Notes under the pieces: generated by a model
What the model was told of the DNA's origin: nothing
The model's input: only the letters and a program-made list of their open reading frames with translations
Databases searched by the model: none
DNA from: Mycosarcoma maydis
Lineage: Eukaryota; Basidiomycota; Ustilaginomycetes; Ustilaginales
Direction of reading: 5' to 3'
Assembly: GCF_000328475.2 (NCBI RefSeq)
Contig: NC_026495.1
Span: 1-64,000 of the forward strand
DNA length: 64,000 nucleotides
Translations under genes and position numbers: made by a program
Shown: positions 19,901 to 29,470 of the stretch, piece after piece
How the letters are laid out: every line of letters begins with the position of its first letter
How positions within the stretch are numbered: position 1 is the stretch's first letter

Positions 19901-22900
19901 GTGACCTCGGTGACGATGACAGTGATTTCGTGGGCGTCATCGTCGTACGGTCGACCGCAGCCCTTGAACCAGCCAAAGAGCTTGATGAAGATCTCGTAGC
20001 AGATCGAGAGGAGGCCAAACTTGCGCAGGACCAGACCGAGCTGTTTGAGGCGGATGATGATGCTGTATTCCTTGCACTCGTCGTGTTGGAATTCGGCCCA
20101 GAGTACGACGAGGATGTCGTGCGCTTCTGTGATGTGGCCATGCGCGTGGAGGAGTTCGGCATACTCAATGCAAACGTCGATCTTGAGCAAAGTCATCTCG
20201 AGCGACCACTGACGACGGCAGATTTCGCCCAGACGACGCCAGATGGTGAGGTAGAGCCGGCAAGCGTGGTGCCAGTGGAGCGTGTGCTTGGAATAGCCAC
20301 GCGCAAGACGGAGTAGTACCATGATGTGCGCCTCATGCTCGTGCTCGTCTTCGTACTGGTCGACAGTCTCGAGGATCGAGGTAACGTAGGTGTCGATGAG
20401 CTGCGAGTCTTCGCCGTGGACAACGACTTCGAGGCCTGCCATCTCGTTGCAAATGTGCTTGGTGCGAGGGTGACGAGGACCGTGAACGTGCAGCAGAATG
20501 TGGTAGAGTTCGCGGTAGACGATGATGACGGCCGAGTGGTCCTTGATGCTGACAAGGAGCTGGATGAGGATGTGGTACCAGTGAATGACCTGCTCGCTGT
20601 GTTCACCATGCTGACGACGACAGATCTCGATGGTGAAGCGGATCATGTGCTCGCGCATGGTGCACATTTCGGTGCGCTTGGTAAACACGAGCGTCTCGGT
20701 ACACACGAGGAAGAGCGATGCGCAAGTGGTGACGATCAGCGAGTAGCGGTCAATGCAGCCGCCCTCCTGACCAAGCTTACAAGCCTTGTAGAAGTACTGT
20801 GCAGCGTCCGAGAACTGGTGGTGGTCGCGGTGAATGCACGCCAGCGCGAGGTAGATCTGCATGACCGAGAGGTGATTTTTGCCGAAACACGCCTTGCGCA
20901 CGTCGAGGCCGGCGATGTGGTGTCCGAGGTGGCGGTGGTGATTCCAGTAGGACCACTCGAGGAGAGCAAATTGGGTGGAGCGCGGGAACCAATCGGCGAG
21001 AGCCTTTGGCTCAAGACCGGAGCGCTCAAAGTGGTGATGCCAGAAGAGCACCGTGTACTCGACAGCCTTGCCCTGGTTGAGCGTAGCTTCGAGGTCCTTT
21101 CCGCTGAGCATGTCGAGACACGGTAGTGCGGCATCGGTAAACTCGGCGCTGACGGAGAGAAGCAGCTTGCGGAGGATGCGACGCTGAACCTCGTGCTCAT
21201 CCTTGACGAGGTGATCCCTAGCGAAGCTGCGGATGGTGGCATGGCGGAACTGGAGGTGACCGCGGACTTCCTGGAAAAAGACGGAAGCGTGGGGTGAAGA
21301 TCGTGCGGCCGCGAGCTGTTCGGGTCGCATGAGCGCTTCGAGCTCACTCCAGCAGAGCGCGCGCTTGGCGACGAGCATGAATTGCAGAAGACGCACACCG
21401 GCGTCGCCGAGGTGCTTAGCGTGCTCGTCAAGCAAACCATTAACGTCATGTGTGCAGTCGACGTTGTGTTGGCCGTGAAGTCGAAGCAGCTCGAGGTAGA
21501 GGTAAGACCAGAGGAACGAGCCGTTGGCGCGTTGGACAAGCGAATCGATGAGCCCGTCGGCGTGAGGCACGGATCGCTTGGCAAGACCGTGACGAAGGTA
21601 GATGGCCATATCGCGCGCATTGACGTCGCTTGTGATTTTGTAGTCTGGAAGGTCGTTGGCGAAGGCGCCTCCGAAAGTGACCATTCGAGCGCGTGGACTG
21701 CGTTGGATGGTTTGACGAAGGTGGTGGAAAGCCTGTTCGTGACGGGTGTTGAGACCGTCGACGAGAAGTACGATCTCATTGGGCGAATCGCTGCGAGCGA
21801 GGGTGCGCTCGAGCACATCCCACAGGCCGTTTGCGAGGTCGTCTTCGTCATTGTCCTTGACGAGAACGTCGGCGAGATCCGAGTGGAGCTGCACATCGCC
21901 GATGTTTTTGTTCCAGAGCTGCAAAAGGAGCGATCTAGCCAAGTCGAGCAGGGTATGCGAGTCGTATTGGTCGACGAGGAGTACGTCGTATGACTTGCGG
22001 CCGAGGGTCCTGCGGAGGCGTTCCTGCGTCCAAACGGCAAGAGTCGACTTTCCGCTTCCCTGCTTGCCCGTGATCTGGAGGACGTCGTCGCGGCTGCGGA
22101 GGAAGTTGAGCAAGGGAGATTGGAACCACTCGCAGGTCTCTGGCTGGACGGTAGCTTGTCGCTCAAGACTGGCAAAGAGGCGAGACTTGAGACTGGAGCC
22201 GGCGATACGCGAGAGTTGGGCGAGGATGTTGGCGGTGGGGACGAGCGCCGGCTTGCATGAGTGAAGAGACAAACGCCACACGTTGCGGTCGAGCTGAGCC
22301 AACTCGGCTTCGATCGAGTCGATGACGCCGGAAAAGAGCGCGCCCACGTCGATCGCCTCGAAGCTTGTGGGGGAGAGGCGGCTCATGCGGCTGCGGACGT
22401 GGCGCGTGAGCTCTGCAGTGAGCGACATGTAACGGTTGAAGAGAGAAAAGAGGAGAGATCGTACGGTCAAGTTGGAACGATACTGGTGGCTGTAGCCGAG
22501 AGATCGCATGAGGAGGTTAGCGATCTGGGAGAGGAGCTCAAAGAGTGGACGTAGCGCCTCTGCTTGGTGGTGACCGAGATCGAGCAGCAGACGAACCGCG
22601 ACGAGGGTGGTCTTGAGCGAGTGCTCGTTGGCGGCGAGCTGAGAGAAGTGATTGAGCTGAGCACCGAGCTCTTCTGCCTGTCGCAGCACCTTGTCCCACG
22701 CCGAGTTTTTGCGAGGCATGTGGACGAGACGCTCGTGGGAGAGGAACTCGAGGTAGCACTCGAGGTCGCATTCGGCAAAGTCTTGCTCGGAGAGATCATC
22801 GATGAGGGTTACGAAAACGCGGCGAATGTCGATCGAAGGCTGGTGAATAGTGAGGAAACTGGTCTGCTGGTCGGTAAGCGAAGGAGTGGTGAGAGGGGTG

Positions 22901-23043
22901 TCAAGGTTGGTGATTGCATCGGTGCTCTCTGTGAGGGCGGTCATGTGGCTCTCGGTGCGCTCAAAGGCAGGTTTGAAAGCGTCGGCGTCGGTGTCGACGT
23001 CGACTTGGACGTCAAAGACGGGCGAGTTGGCCTGGGCAGACAT
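16927..23043 (-). CDS. Giant NLR-like STAND NTPase with C-terminal tetratricopeptide array
   Basis: Encodes 2,038 residues in one exon from ATG at 23043 (MSAQANSPVF). The N-terminal 300 residues are helical and unrecognised. The NTPase has Walker A GKQGSGKST (326-334), preceded by a WFQSPLLNFLRSRDDVLQI lead as in fungal nephrocystin-3/NACHT-type domains, and Walker B IVLLVDGLN (424-432). A winged-helix-like part follows (CWSELEALMRPEQL). From about residue 730 to 1960 come many helical pairs of roughly 42 residues resembling kinesin-light-chain TPRs, e.g. TIQLLYKLARLCKKMGRHDY. Two Val/Thr-alternating segments interrupt them, and His-rich loops (HGGHDHGHHHHEFF) occur. Architecture matches fungal NLR-like receptors for non-self or stress sensing; the ligand and effector output are unknown. 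The class call is firm; an immune-type role is inference. Confidence 0.8.
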   Translation of the reverse strand: MSAQANSPVFDVQVDVDTDADAFKPAFERTESHMTALTESTDAITNLDTPLTTPSLTDQQTSFLTIHQPSIDIRRVFVTLIDDLSEQDFAECDLECYLEFLSHERLVHMPRKNSAWDKVLRQAEELGAQLNHFSQLAANEHSLKTTLVAVRLLLDLGHHQAEALRPLFELLSQIANLLMRSLGYSHQYRSNLTVRSLLFSLFNRYMSLTAELTRHVRSRMSRLSPTSFEAIDVGALFSGVIDSIEAELAQLDRNVWRLSLHSCKPALVPTANILAQLSRIAGSSLKSRLFASLERQATVQPETCEWFQSPLLNFLRSRDDVLQITGKQGSGKSTLAVWTQERLRRTLGRKSYDVLLVDQYDSHTLLDLARSLLLQLWNKNIGDVQLHSDLADVLVKDNDEDDLANGLWDVLERTLARSDSPNEIVLLVDGLNTRHEQAFHHLRQTIQRSPRARMVTFGGAFANDLPDYKITSDVNARDMAIYLRHGLAKRSVPHADGLIDSLVQRANGSFLWSYLYLELLRLHGQHNVDCTHDVNGLLDEHAKHLGDAGVRLLQFMLVAKRALCWSELEALMRPEQLAAARSSPHASVFFQEVRGHLQFRHATIRSFARDHLVKDEHEVQRRILRKLLLSVSAEFTDAALPCLDMLSGKDLEATLNQGKAVEYTVLFWHHHFERSGLEPKALADWFPRSTQFALLEWSYWNHHRHLGHHIAGLDVRKACFGKNHLSVMQIYLALACIHRDHHQFSDAAQYFYKACKLGQEGGCIDRYSLIVTTCASLFLVCTETLVFTKRTEMCTMREHMIRFTIEICRRQHGEHSEQVIHWYHILIQLLVSIKDHSAVIIVYRELYHILLHVHGPRHPRTKHICNEMAGLEVVVHGEDSQLIDTYVTSILETVDQYEDEHEHEAHIMVLLRLARGYSKHTLHWHHACRLYLTIWRRLGEICRRQWSLEMTLLKIDVCIEYAELLHAHGHITEAHDILVVLWAEFQHDECKEYSIIIRLKQLGLVLRKFGLLSICYEIFIKLFGWFKGCGRPYDDDAHEITVIVTEVTEEIVEVTRKTKTTTKVTVTETVTRDVFETHYERCIRIKKGDKHLYKACMLLINLLISQHNYHEVELVITRTLEIEWADFFDVSIDISIPDEHLVELLVLAGKYAHCHHKRGNFDKAECYYLRIWYACLHKFEIHHEHVTHAFCTLIEFYEEHYRYDKVIELYLDVLVRYRKHCGATHTLTIQLLYKLARLCKKMGRHDYIDYYLEIFTVLQDHHGHCHPDAWEAAWEVCGWRYEHCKWESLIEICASLWQVFVHGGHDHGHHHHEFFSPDIILVLYERYTKGLEVHVGFHFEEHYKITLEFREVVKLRFGVDHSLLIRALIALAKVCEYKEEHHHEAVTLYEEVITRTRTVTVETITEEEITVVKKRLTKVYVQIIERGGHHGQPHLGDNALRVCMEIYLQLKAEHGCWHELTLFALERVVVIHFALGGEHHHAQILVLMQTIVIEVLERCTESLLLYKAAIHIAQILIRIKVNTWAEQLLCKLHHLIVLPGLPCEHDFEIEWTHAHGDDYKTISLVFIVACLHRLGHYEQRSYSEVMAAVLLEMQLYRSFAYYTSSETVEMVVLLQAGARLHCFWHAMGRTALCRTILGQVLVHFRASDLGSCIGEDVSDEVLLVLLESLLTHTDSEKRITDVAKLMCHTVNHKVKQLLDAGDFSMAHELAKCGLTLARHHRYYHVHVSLGYKLAEYMAGIDVLSTTSKKLGKMMRQTSRAITDEVLLALRESQIELLSLRFEDIRGLVHLLGAQANYVELEHLLLRLWRSREVQRNWRPETVLSIGHALVHAHVATDRLEDAIALCDTMCYNLRHSGDGLDDEAVQASQLLATLYTKAGRHDRAMGVYEEVLREVDEDGSDDLFTKWASPQLDMLRCSYGRNGGFANNRATYRDLFNSLSRRGLECNHDEWQLNSDAEPVAATGGYSVPEKWYLIRTPDIAPSAPTDVHGHSHEHHQDHSHTKSLPVRSATRKGRDSLTRIALRRSRGCQLAPELVVV

Positions 23044-23713
23044 GTTGGCACCCGAAGTGGATCGACTCAGTTTTTCTGTTTCGGTAAAAGAAAGCGAGGA
23101 AAGGAATGGTTTTTAGCATCTTCAGCATCTGGACGCGAAAGTGGTGCGAAGCAAAGTTACATACGCAGGGTGTTTCGTCCAAGACCAAGGACGTTCATCT
23201 AGTCAATAGTCAACTGAGCAAGGAGGATGCTGTTGCTTGCGGTGTTGCTGAATAAGAGGGGAGTATCTGTGCTGGTGGGGGTATAGTCAGGTCAAGGATG
23301 GTCGGGTTGGGGAGGAGAAGAGCAACCTTGCAAGGAGGCAGGGACGATCGGAGCTGTTATATAACATCTCAGCCGCCGCAGCGTCGTCTTTGCACTGTGT
23401 TGGCATCGTGTCTGCGTGAGGCGTTCGCGCAGGGTGCACATCGCCCTTGTCGATGGGTATCACTGAATCGCCTGAACAAGGAGAGGCGCGAGTGTACAGT
23501 GGCGATGGTATGGACGGGAGACATTTTCGCATGCACGCCTTGGGAGTGGCGACGTTGCGGATGGAAGGACGGATAATCGTATGCCATGCAGGCGCGGGAG
23601 GGTGCGTTCCTGGACAAGTCGGTAGAGCGGGACGATCAGGCCAGGGTCGTGAATATGGCGCCGAGTTTCAAAAGTCAGGATGGCCGAGGCCAGCACCGAG
23701 TTGCTGGCTAGCA

Positions 23714-23738
23714 GGCTGGCTGGCTGGCTGGCTGGCTG
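23714..23738. repeat. GGCT/TGGC microsatellite
   Basis: About six consecutive tetranucleotide units in the upstream region of the NLR-like gene. Confidence 0.85.
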
Positions 23739-25416
23739 TCAGAATGCAGTGACAGTTAACTAGCGAGGCTGTCCAAATGCGCTTCGTTGCGTGGCCCAAC
23801 CCAGCTCGAAGCGGGGTAAAGTTGGTGATTCGTTTTCTGCCTGCTCTGATGCTGGTCGATGCGATGCGATGCGATGCGGAATGGAGTTGCAACTGTAAAC
23901 TTTCCCGTCCCGTGCCTATTTCGGGCTTTTCGCTTTCCATTTTAGACGAGACAGGCGTAATTAACTTTGACCGGTCACGAGTCGAGTCTTTGCTGTTGGT
24001 CGGATAAAAAATCGTGAATATGAAAACGGCAAACATTATTTTGGATTTCAATAATACCGAACGCGTTGCCGTCATGTCCCACGTGTGCTGCGCGTTGGTA
24101 GCGCGTTTCGATGCGGGTAGAGCCTGGAAAGTAATACAGAACATACTGTACAGTACGTGCTTGATGCACTTGCTTTACTCACTCATTCATCAAGCTGTAT
24201 GCCCGTGCCCATGCCAGCGTCTGTGCCTGGGCCTGTGCCGGTTCATGTTCCTGACAGAAGAAATTGCGCATTGCTCGCTCGCTTCCGCTGTCTCGTTCGC
24301 CCTTTGTCAAGCTCCCCGCCATCGTGCATGCATCATTGGCACGCCGATTGGCTCGGTGACAGCCCTGCTCTGGTGGTCGTCGATCTTGCGTTTCCCGCGT
24401 TTACGCTTGCTCGCCCAGCAGCCGCTTGTCGTGAAGTCGATCAACGCAGATTCCACGCAGAAATGTGCATCGTCAGTGCCATTCGTGATGGGCGATTGTG
24501 TCGATCAATAAAAGCGTCGGTACAGGTGAGCTTGCATCAATATTTTTATCCGGAATTCGATTCCATTCACGATTCGTTGAAGAGAGCATTTGCAGACGCA
24601 CTTTGGTCTTTCAAGCTCACTGCTTTGCCGTTTTGGCGACAAACTTGAATCCGTTGCCTTGCCATCATCATTGGCTGACGTGAGTCTTCTGGTTAGACTG
24701 GGAATGGGCTGCAAGGTCGTAATGACGCGCTTGTTCCAGATCCGTGACCGTAAGGTAAGCCGCGTTAAGATGTTGCGAGTCGCAGACCTTTAAAGGGTCT
24801 TTGGCACGTTCTCTGAGACGTTTTTGCCTCGTGAGCTGGTCCTGGCTCAGCCAAGCATACTCAAAGGCTGTGTGGCGCACGTCTCGGATCCACTTTCGCG
24901 CGCGATCGGTGCCAGAGTCCCGTTCGTAGTTGTCGCTCCCAAGTCTAGAAGCACGCGCCACTAGAAGCGCACGCGCCATGGGTGCTCGCTTACGTGCCTG
25001 GCAAACTTGTTTGATCTCACTTGGGTCGTATCGCAGCGGGCTTTGTTCTGGCTTGACCGCGTTACCACAGATGACTCTTCCTTTTCTTCGTTCTTGACCG
25101 ACCACACTGTGTTCATCATGCAGCGCGCACCGTGAATCCTCGCTGTCTTGGTTGCTAATTGGACAGATAGACGCCGTTCTTGCACCTCAGACATGCACGT
25201 GCCAGAAACAAAAACAACCATCCAAGCCGTCGCAACAGTCGCTTCCTCCAACCACACTTTTGATTGCCGCCGCTTTCAGCACTCACCTCAGACATCAGGC
25301 GCCGTACCGCGCGCATCCGACGCAGCATACATTGCTCAACAGATTACCATTATTCGTTCAAAGTTCGGGTATACTGTAACTGTGAGTTGCAGATCTGAAC
25401 ACCAAAAAAAAACACC

Positions 25417-25440
25417 AAAAAAAAAAAAAAAAAAAAAAAA
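25417..25440. repeat. Poly(A) homopolymer run
   Basis: Twenty-four consecutive A, preceded by shorter A runs split by CACC and followed by a G run. On the minus strand it is a T run just downstream of the stop of the gene ending at 25473, so it probably lies in or after that 3' UTR. Length may be unreliable in assembly. Confidence 0.85.
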
Positions 25441-25472
25441 GGAGGGGGGGTACAACCCGCCATCGTCCAGCT

Positions 25473-27410
25473 TCAACCTGAACCTTGAACGCTGAAAGTC
25501 GACATAGTTGTCTTCGGAATCCGCGTCTGTCTGACGACAGCTTCAACAATCAACCTCGCCTCGAGACCGACCGCTGCCTGCATATCGTCGTGTACATCGT
25601 ACAATGTGCGCGCGGCTCTCTCGGACAACACTCCGAACGCCGACATGACATTCTCGTAGCCTGTATACGCGTTCGTTGAACACAACGATCGAGGTGTGTT
25701 GACCGCGCTCGTTGCTGGCCAAGGCGTGCGAGATGCACCTTCGGGATATGTCGGTATCGACGCACTGGTGTCAGTAGCTTCGTCGACGAACGCCGATTTG
25801 CGAGCGCGAGCGCGTGCACGAGCCGTCTTTGGTTGAATTGAATCGGCGACGCGCGTCATCTTGGCCATCATCTTGCGTTCCTGTGCTTCGGTATGCAATA
25901 GTGCTCGGTCCGCTTGAGCTTCAGCTTTGGCTGCGTTGGCAGCTGCCATGGTAGCTTCGTGTTGGGCTTCTGCTGCAGCTTCGGCCGCTCGAAGAATACG
26001 CTTCTCCTCCTTGGAAGGCAAATAGACGATAGCGGATTGGTCTCGGCCCTGCAGGATATCTTTCTTGGGTCGAGTTGATGCTGATTCGTCGTTAGCACTT
26101 GCAAGCACGTCCAGGGTAGACTTGAGCAGTCGTGGTTTGGTTTGAGCCGACATGGCCATTTCGACATCACCGAGAGGAGCCGGCTCGGCCTGGTCGATCG
26201 CAGCTATTGAGCCAATGGCGGTGGCCGAAGCGTCTGCATCCAATTTGACAAGAGGTGGAGGGATGGGCAACTGCTGTTGAGCAATGTCGAAGCGGTACAT
26301 ACCAGCTGAACCGGCTTGCATGAGTTGCGTGCGGACGTCGTCGTCGAGATCTGTGGAGGCGAGAATGAACGGTTGCAATGCTTCTACAGCCTGAGACGCG
26401 GAAAGGGCTCGCAGGCTAAGATTCGACTCGGAAGCAGCACGACGCCAAGACGACGACGCAGTCATTGGTTCGGCAGCGGCATCATTGTTGGAAAGTTCCA
26501 TCTTTTCGAGCGCTAGCACACGCTGAACGTGGCAATTGGCTCCGACCTCGGCTGCCATCAAGGAAAGAAGCTTGAGCGAGTCCTTCATCGAGTCTGCGTC
26601 GAGACCTATGAGAGTGCCGTCATCGAGCACGCCGATCTCGTACATGGCCATTCCACCGCCTTCGAGCAGCCTCCACTTGAGCTGCGTGACGAGACGGTCA
26701 AAGCGCTCTCTACTGGGAGGTAGGATCTTGAGCTTGTACTCAAGGTTGCCTTTCTGATCGACTTCGGGAGCGATGGGTCCAAACGCGGCAGGTGACGACA
26801 CATTGCCAGCACCAGCACTAGCAGTGGCGTCGGCGGCAATGGCTGTGCTGTTTGTCGGAGCAACTGCATTAACAGCTCTTAGCGCAGGAGAGTTGCGTGA
26901 GCGGCAAGCCATGATGGGATCTAGTCCGACGCCCTGAAGCGGAGAAGACGAGTAGGCTGCGGTCTCGGATGCTCTTCGCACTGCAGGGTGAGCAAGCGGA
27001 GATGCCGACATCTCACGGGTGCTGCTCTGTAAGGATGCATCGATGCGCGCATTCCACAATGGTACTGACGGGGACGAGGACGGGGCTGAGTGCGTATGTG
27101 CAGTGGGAGGATGGTGCTGGAGCTGCTGATCGATGCTGACATCCATGTCGAGCGAAAAGAAGCCATCGGCCTCGTCGCTGATGTCGGAAAGCGTGTCGTC
27201 GCATGACATGTTGAGTAGGTGAAGTTGAGGCAGCGGATGGAGCTGGTTTTGGTGCTTGGCGTCGATTGGGCAGGTTCGCTCACCCAAGGGATGGTGTGAA
27301 GGCGGAGTGGGAGGCGCGGTGGTCGATGCGCTTGTGGATGCGGAGGTGGACAGACGCGCGGACCAAGCCGAGGCTATGCGGGGAGATGAAGCTAACTGCT
27401 CTCCGATCAT
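25473..27410 (-). CDS. GTPBP1/2 N-terminal-domain protein lacking the GTPase domain
   Basis: Encodes 645 residues from ATG at 27410 (MIGEQLASSP). A second ATG (MSCDDTLSDISDE) about 66 codons on could also serve. The N-terminus is long and Ser/Pro/Ala-rich. Residues of about 220-300 contain GNLEYKLKIL, RLVTQLKWRLLEGGGMAMYE, IGVLDDGTLIGLDADSM and a helix SLKLLSLMAAEVGA. These match the domain that precedes the GTPase in GTPBP1/GTPBP2. No G1, G3 or G4 GTP-binding motif follows. Instead there are disordered segments, a basic/acidic helix rich in Ala, Glu and Lys (residues about 470-540) and a tail with KTARARARARKSAF. It is either a fungal stand-alone form of this domain or a remodelled paralogue. 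Function unknown; RNA or ribosome surveillance would be the guess from GTPBP1/2. Confidence 0.72.
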   Translation of the reverse strand: MIGEQLASSPRIASAWSARLSTSASTSASTTAPPTPPSHHPLGERTCPIDAKHQNQLHPLPQLHLLNMSCDDTLSDISDEADGFFSLDMDVSIDQQLQHHPPTAHTHSAPSSSPSVPLWNARIDASLQSSTREMSASPLAHPAVRRASETAAYSSSPLQGVGLDPIMACRSRNSPALRAVNAVAPTNSTAIAADATASAGAGNVSSPAAFGPIAPEVDQKGNLEYKLKILPPSRERFDRLVTQLKWRLLEGGGMAMYEIGVLDDGTLIGLDADSMKDSLKLLSLMAAEVGANCHVQRVLALEKMELSNNDAAAEPMTASSSWRRAASESNLSLRALSASQAVEALQPFILASTDLDDDVRTQLMQAGSAGMYRFDIAQQQLPIPPPLVKLDADASATAIGSIAAIDQAEPAPLGDVEMAMSAQTKPRLLKSTLDVLASANDESASTRPKKDILQGRDQSAIVYLPSKEEKRILRAAEAAAEAQHEATMAAANAAKAEAQADRALLHTEAQERKMMAKMTRVADSIQPKTARARARARKSAFVDEATDTSASIPTYPEGASRTPWPATSAVNTPRSLCSTNAYTGYENVMSAFGVLSERAARTLYDVHDDMQAAVGLEARLIVEAVVRQTRIPKTTMSTFSVQGSG

Positions 27411-27432
27411 GATTAGATGTGGTGGCGATGAC

Positions 27433-27465
<33 letters not shown>

Positions 27466-28456
27466 CACGAGTTATTCTGAGGATCATGCTGCTATGCTAT
27501 GGACGACGATGACGGTGGCGTTGGCGTTGGCGATAGTCCGAATGGCCACACCGGAGAGCGTGGTGTGATGGCGACGAAGCAGGAAAAGCTGAGTCGCGAT
27601 GGAGCGTGGGTCAATGTCGGATGAAGCGATGGCGACGAATGGCTATCGGTGATGGTGACAATCACGAATCACCAATGATGAGTGAGCAAGCAGGGAGGAA
27701 TCACCACCCAATCTGAGTCGAGTCACTAGTCAGTCACAACTCTCACTCAATCACGAATCGACACGAGCAGGCACACTGTGAGTATAATATGTTGAATCCG
27801 TGAACCGTAAACCGTGAATCGTGAATGCGCAGCAGCTCGTCGGATGCAGCGCGCAGACTCGTGACTGTTCCAAGCCAAATCGAGCTGAAAATGTGAATCG
27901 GGGTGTCCGAATCACGATAAGTCAAAGCAAAGGGTGTATACGTCATGCTGTGCGCAAGGTGCTTCAAACACAAAATCGAAGACGAAACTTTGTGGCGTGT
28001 GACGCGCTCGGATCACTCTGACGCCTCAAGCGGTAAGAAAGAGAGTTTTTTCTTGGCTGCGCCTAACGCCCTCTGCGCTTGACTTAACTCTCAGGTCTGC
28101 TTGCCATTTACTTATCGGGCCAGCCCAAACGAGTGCCGCGTTGTTCCTCCACCTCACGGTGACTGTTTTCTCTGCCACGGACCAACCTGTATTCACGGTT
28201 CGTTATTCGTGATTGAATCGTGATTCTATTCGTGATTCGGGATTCTGTAAATTCACAATCGTGAATATCCACGCTTCGTCGGCGCATCTTGCATTTCCAC
28301 CGTCACTTCGATCACACCTTGTCACTCGGATCATCACCGACGCCGTCGTCTTGACCGTCGATCTCCAAACCACCATCTCAGTCACGCAAGACCATCCGCG
28401 CGTCGACTCGCCACCTAACCCGAGCAAAACAATCGCACGAGACACGCTCGCCCATC
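27411..28456. other. Divergent intergenic region with GAT microsatellite and TCACGATT words
   Basis: Upstream of both the GTPBP-domain gene (-) and POM33 (+). It contains a GAT trinucleotide run (27427-27466) and many direct and inverted AATCGTGAAT words (27660-27680, 27800-27825, 28195-28265). No gene seen. Confidence 0.5.
27427..27466. repeat. GAT trinucleotide microsatellite
   Basis: About 13 nearly perfect units, 17-56 bases before the ATG of the minus-strand gene, so probably within its 5' UTR or core promoter. Confidence 0.9.
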
Positions 28457-29470
28457 ATGGTAAGTACCGATCCACAATCCATCCATCTCTGACTTTCCTC
28501 GCCGAGACTGACTGACTGACGGATTGATTGACGGATGGATGGATGCGCTCTGTCTTCATCGGCTCGCATCACTTAGCCACGACCATCGGCGTCGACGCCC
28601 CACCTGATCTGGGCGGCGGGTCACTTCCTGTGCTTCTTTGCCGGTCTGCGCTATCTGGCGGGTACGGTGATGTTTGCAACCTCTTCGGGCGGTCTTTCGC
28701 GCTGGTATACGGCAACGTACTTTGGCGCCATCATCTCGTACTGTGTCGTTGTCTATAAATCCTTTGGCGTACCTCAGCTCAACAAGGCGTACGTGCAGCG
28801 CGCTCTGATGGACGAGAACGTACAATATCTGTTTCTGGCGATCTACTGGTTCATGTCGAAACCGATCTTTATCAGCTTGGTGCCGTTTGTCACGTTTTCG
28901 CTCTTCCACGTGCTGACGTTTTTGCGAACCACGCTGATTCCGATCGTGTTTCCGTCTGGATCACCTGCACCGGGAGCCAACCAGGCGGCCGCCGGAGGCG
29001 CACCTGCTGTCCAAGCCACTGCGCCGCCAGCCAAGATCGCCAAGTTCATCCAATCGTGGGTCAAGGCGAACTACGATCCAGCGATGCGCTTCGTCGCTTA
29101 TGCCGAAGTGGCCATCTTTGCGCGTGTGCTGTTGGGGGCGTTGCTGTTGCGCAACTCGTTGTTGGCTCCGCTGTTCTACGCACATTTTTTGCGTCTCAGG
29201 TTCTACATGAGCTCGTTCACGAGAGCCGCGTTCCAGCATGTTAAGAGCATACTGGACGGGTACACGCAGCATCAGAGTTGCCCGCCCGTGGTGAGAAAGG
29301 CATACTTGACCTTGACCGATCTGATCAGCCGGTATGCTAGCTCGGTGCTGTCTGTGCAGAGTGCAGGCGCTGCTCAGCCCGGCGCGGGTGCAGCGGGTGC
29401 AGCTGGCGGAGCTGGCGGAGCTGCGCCACCGCCGAATCCCGCCGCTGCAGCCGCACCACCAAGGAGGTAG
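28457..29470 (+). CDS. POM33: POM33/TMEM33 family nuclear-envelope/ER membrane protein, first exon is the ATG alone
   Basis: join(28457..28459,28577..29470), 298 residues. Exon 1 supplies only ATG, directly followed by GTAAGT; the 117-base intron ends CACTTAG, and exon 2 begins PRPSASTPHLIWAAGHFLCF. Hydrophobic segments follow: FLCFFAGLRYLAGTVMFA, WYTATYFGAIISYCVVVYKS, YLFLAIYWFMSKPIFISLVP and a fourth around FVAYAEVAIFARVLLGALL. These fit the Pom33/Tts1/Kr-h2 (UPF0121) family, which shapes ER tubules and helps nuclear pore distribution. The C-terminus is a Gly/Ala/Pro-rich tail ending PPRR. The splice is supported by the reading frame of exon 2, which has no ATG before residue MMFATSS yet is conserved in character upstream of it. 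Confidence 0.85.

Larger units (their letters stand above)
23044..25472. other. Large intergenic region upstream of the NTPase-TPR gene
   Basis: About 2.4 kb lying upstream of the NLR-like gene and downstream of the next minus-strand gene. It holds a palindromic TTATATAA near 23357-23365 (TATA candidate, about 315 bases before the ATG), a TGGC tetranucleotide run (23714-23738) and a 24-base A run (25417-25440). Several 60-165 codon frames exist on both strands (for example around 24014-24648), but none shows a family motif or signal peptide. Confidence 0.5.

Noticed and set aside
18961..20316. Plus-strand frame of 451 codons inside the NLR-like gene
   Set aside because: Antisense shadow of the TPR region, mostly Val/Asp/Leu/Glu as expected from complementing its codons.
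20736..22175. Second minus-strand frame of 479 codons inside the NLR-like gene
   Set aside because: Alternative frame of the same strand, Ser/Thr/Arg-rich, no domain; the NTPase frame carries clear Walker motifs.
24014..24648. Overlapping 160-codon plus-strand frames in the gap upstream of the NLR-like gene
   Set aside because: Cys/Leu/Pro-rich with no recognisable motif and two competing frames; not supportable as genes.
25403..25440. A-run as the poly(A) tail of a retroposed element
   Set aside because: No target-site duplication or upstream retroelement sequence is visible; the adjacent gene has its own minus-strand domain and the run is a T tract after its stop.
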